64,000 nucleotides of DNA, taken from the NCBI RefSeq assembly GCF_000226215.1, contig NZ_AGFF01000003.1, positions 62,001 through 126,000 on the forward strand, read 5' to 3'. This document shows, in pieces, positions 63,382-64,000 of the stretch (position 1 is its first letter; each line of letters begins with the position of its first letter). The DNA comes from Dietzia alimentaria 72. GTDB taxonomy: Bacteria > Actinomycetota > Actinomycetes > Mycobacteriales > Mycobacteriaceae. The notes beneath the pieces are model-generated. The model saw only the letters and a list, made by a program, of their open reading frames with translations, was not told where the DNA came from and searched no databases. Both the position numbers and the translations under genes were made by a program.

Positions 63382-64000
63382 ATGTCAGGAAGGACCGCGA
63401 CCGACTCTCTGGGGGCGAAGGCCGCGCGGGGCTCACTCTGGCTGGGGCTGGTCAACGTGGCCAGCAAGGGCAGCCAGATGGTGGTCACCATCGTCCTCGC
63501 GCTATTTCTCACCGAGGCTGACCTCGGCCTCGTCACGGTCGCCGTGTCCCTGGTCAACATCGGTCAGGTCATCCAGACGATGGGCGTCTACGACGTCATC
63601 GCCCGCACGAGCCGCGACGAGAACGTCATGGCGGGCACCGTCCTGGTCATGTCCGTGTCGGCCGGGCTTGCCATGGCCGTCGGCGGAGTGGCGTTGTGCG
63701 TCCCGATCGCGCATCTCGTCGGTGCCCCCGCGGCCGCCCCGCTGATCGCGATAGTGGCGGTGGGTCTGCCGTTCACCGCTGTCGGCGGCGTGCAGATGGC
63801 GCTGATGCACCGCACTCTCGACTTCCGGCGGCGAATGCTCCCGGACGCCGGCAGCGCCCTGCTCGGCGCGGCCGTCACCGTCGGACTCGCCGCGGCGGGA
63901 GCCGGAGCCTACTCACTCGCTGTCGGGATGCTCGTCACCGCGGTCCTCCAGCCGGTGTTCGGGTACGTGGTGGGCAGCCGGTTGAGGCTCCGGTGGGACA
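63382..64000 (+). CDS. Wzx-like polysaccharide flippase (MOP superfamily), 3' end cut
   Basis: An ATG at 63382, 12 bp after the Wzz-like stop, opens a frame that runs off the window (206 codons). It begins MSGRTATDSLGAKAARGSLW and continues LGLVNVASKGSQMVVTIVLA and LTEADLGLVTVAVSLVNIGQ, the N-terminal pattern of Wzx/PST flippases; six helices are seen so far. It would move lipid-linked repeat units outward for the Wzy-like polymerase. Confidence 0.88.
   Translation, partial: MSGRTATDSLGAKAARGSLWLGLVNVASKGSQMVVTIVLALFLTEADLGLVTVAVSLVNIGQVIQTMGVYDVIARTSRDENVMAGTVLVMSVSAGLAMAVGGVALCVPIAHLVGAPAAAPLIAIVAVGLPFTAVGGVQMALMHRTLDFRRRMLPDAGSALLGAAVTVGLAAAGAGAYSLAVGMLVTAVLQPVFGYVVGSRLRLRWD

Overview
The window is about 64 kb of high-GC DNA from the chromosome of a mycolic-acid actinobacterium (order Mycobacteriales). 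The gene order around the replication origin (Nudix hydrolase, DUF6049, murJ, sigM, trxB, trxC, cwlM, then parB/parA, rsmG, jag, yidC, yidD, rnpA, rpmH, then dnaA, dnaN, recF, dciA, gyrB, gyrA, DUF3566, tRNA-Ile, tRNA-Ala) is the classic Mycobacteriales arrangement. An antigen-85-like mycolyltransferase and a CYP125-type steroid P450 agree with this. Dietzia or a near relative would fit, but the genus cannot be fixed from the sequence alone.

Layout. 1-18.4 kb is a mosaic of small transport, stress and regulatory units: DUF981 and small membrane proteins, two MarR regulators, a hemerythrin, DUF202 proteins, an SBF-type transporter, VanZ, two low-complexity exported proteins, CYP125, AzlCD, two MFS transporters, YqgE, a Gly-Ser pentapeptide-repeat protein with EF-hand-like loops, a GT87 mannosyltransferase and pcnA. 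18.4-31 kb is the envelope/redox arm left of the origin. 31-37.4 kb, on the minus strand, holds chromosome segregation and membrane insertion genes with three parS sites. 37.4-40.1 kb is the origin region, with DnaA boxes on both sides of dnaA. 40-50.4 kb is the replication/gyrase block, with a lipase gene inserted antisense between gyrB and gyrA. 50.5-64 kb is an accessory block for surface polysaccharide and c-di-GMP signalling: an EAL protein, a decayed epimerase, an initiating glycosylphosphotransferase, a ThiF-nitroreductase fusion (MoeY/Rv1355c-like) coupled to an acyl-homoserine-lactone-synthase-like acyltransferase, a GGDEF cyclase, two glycosyltransferases, a Wzy-like polymerase, a Wzz-like protein and a Wzx-like flippase running off the right edge.

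How the parts work together. DnaA, DnaN, RecF, DciA, gyrase, ParAB and parS start and segregate the chromosome; YidC, YidD, Jag, RnpA and L34 supply membrane insertion, RNA processing and translation. MurJ, CwlM and the detached MviN-type pseudokinase act in cell-wall assembly, while SigM, TrxB and TrxC form a thiol-redox unit. In the right-hand block, c-di-GMP-making and -degrading proteins bracket the two-gene MoeY/acyltransferase cassette inside a Wzx/Wzy polysaccharide locus. That cassette, the Gly-Ser repeat protein and the palindromic DnaA-box pair upstream of it are the least explained and most interesting items in the window.
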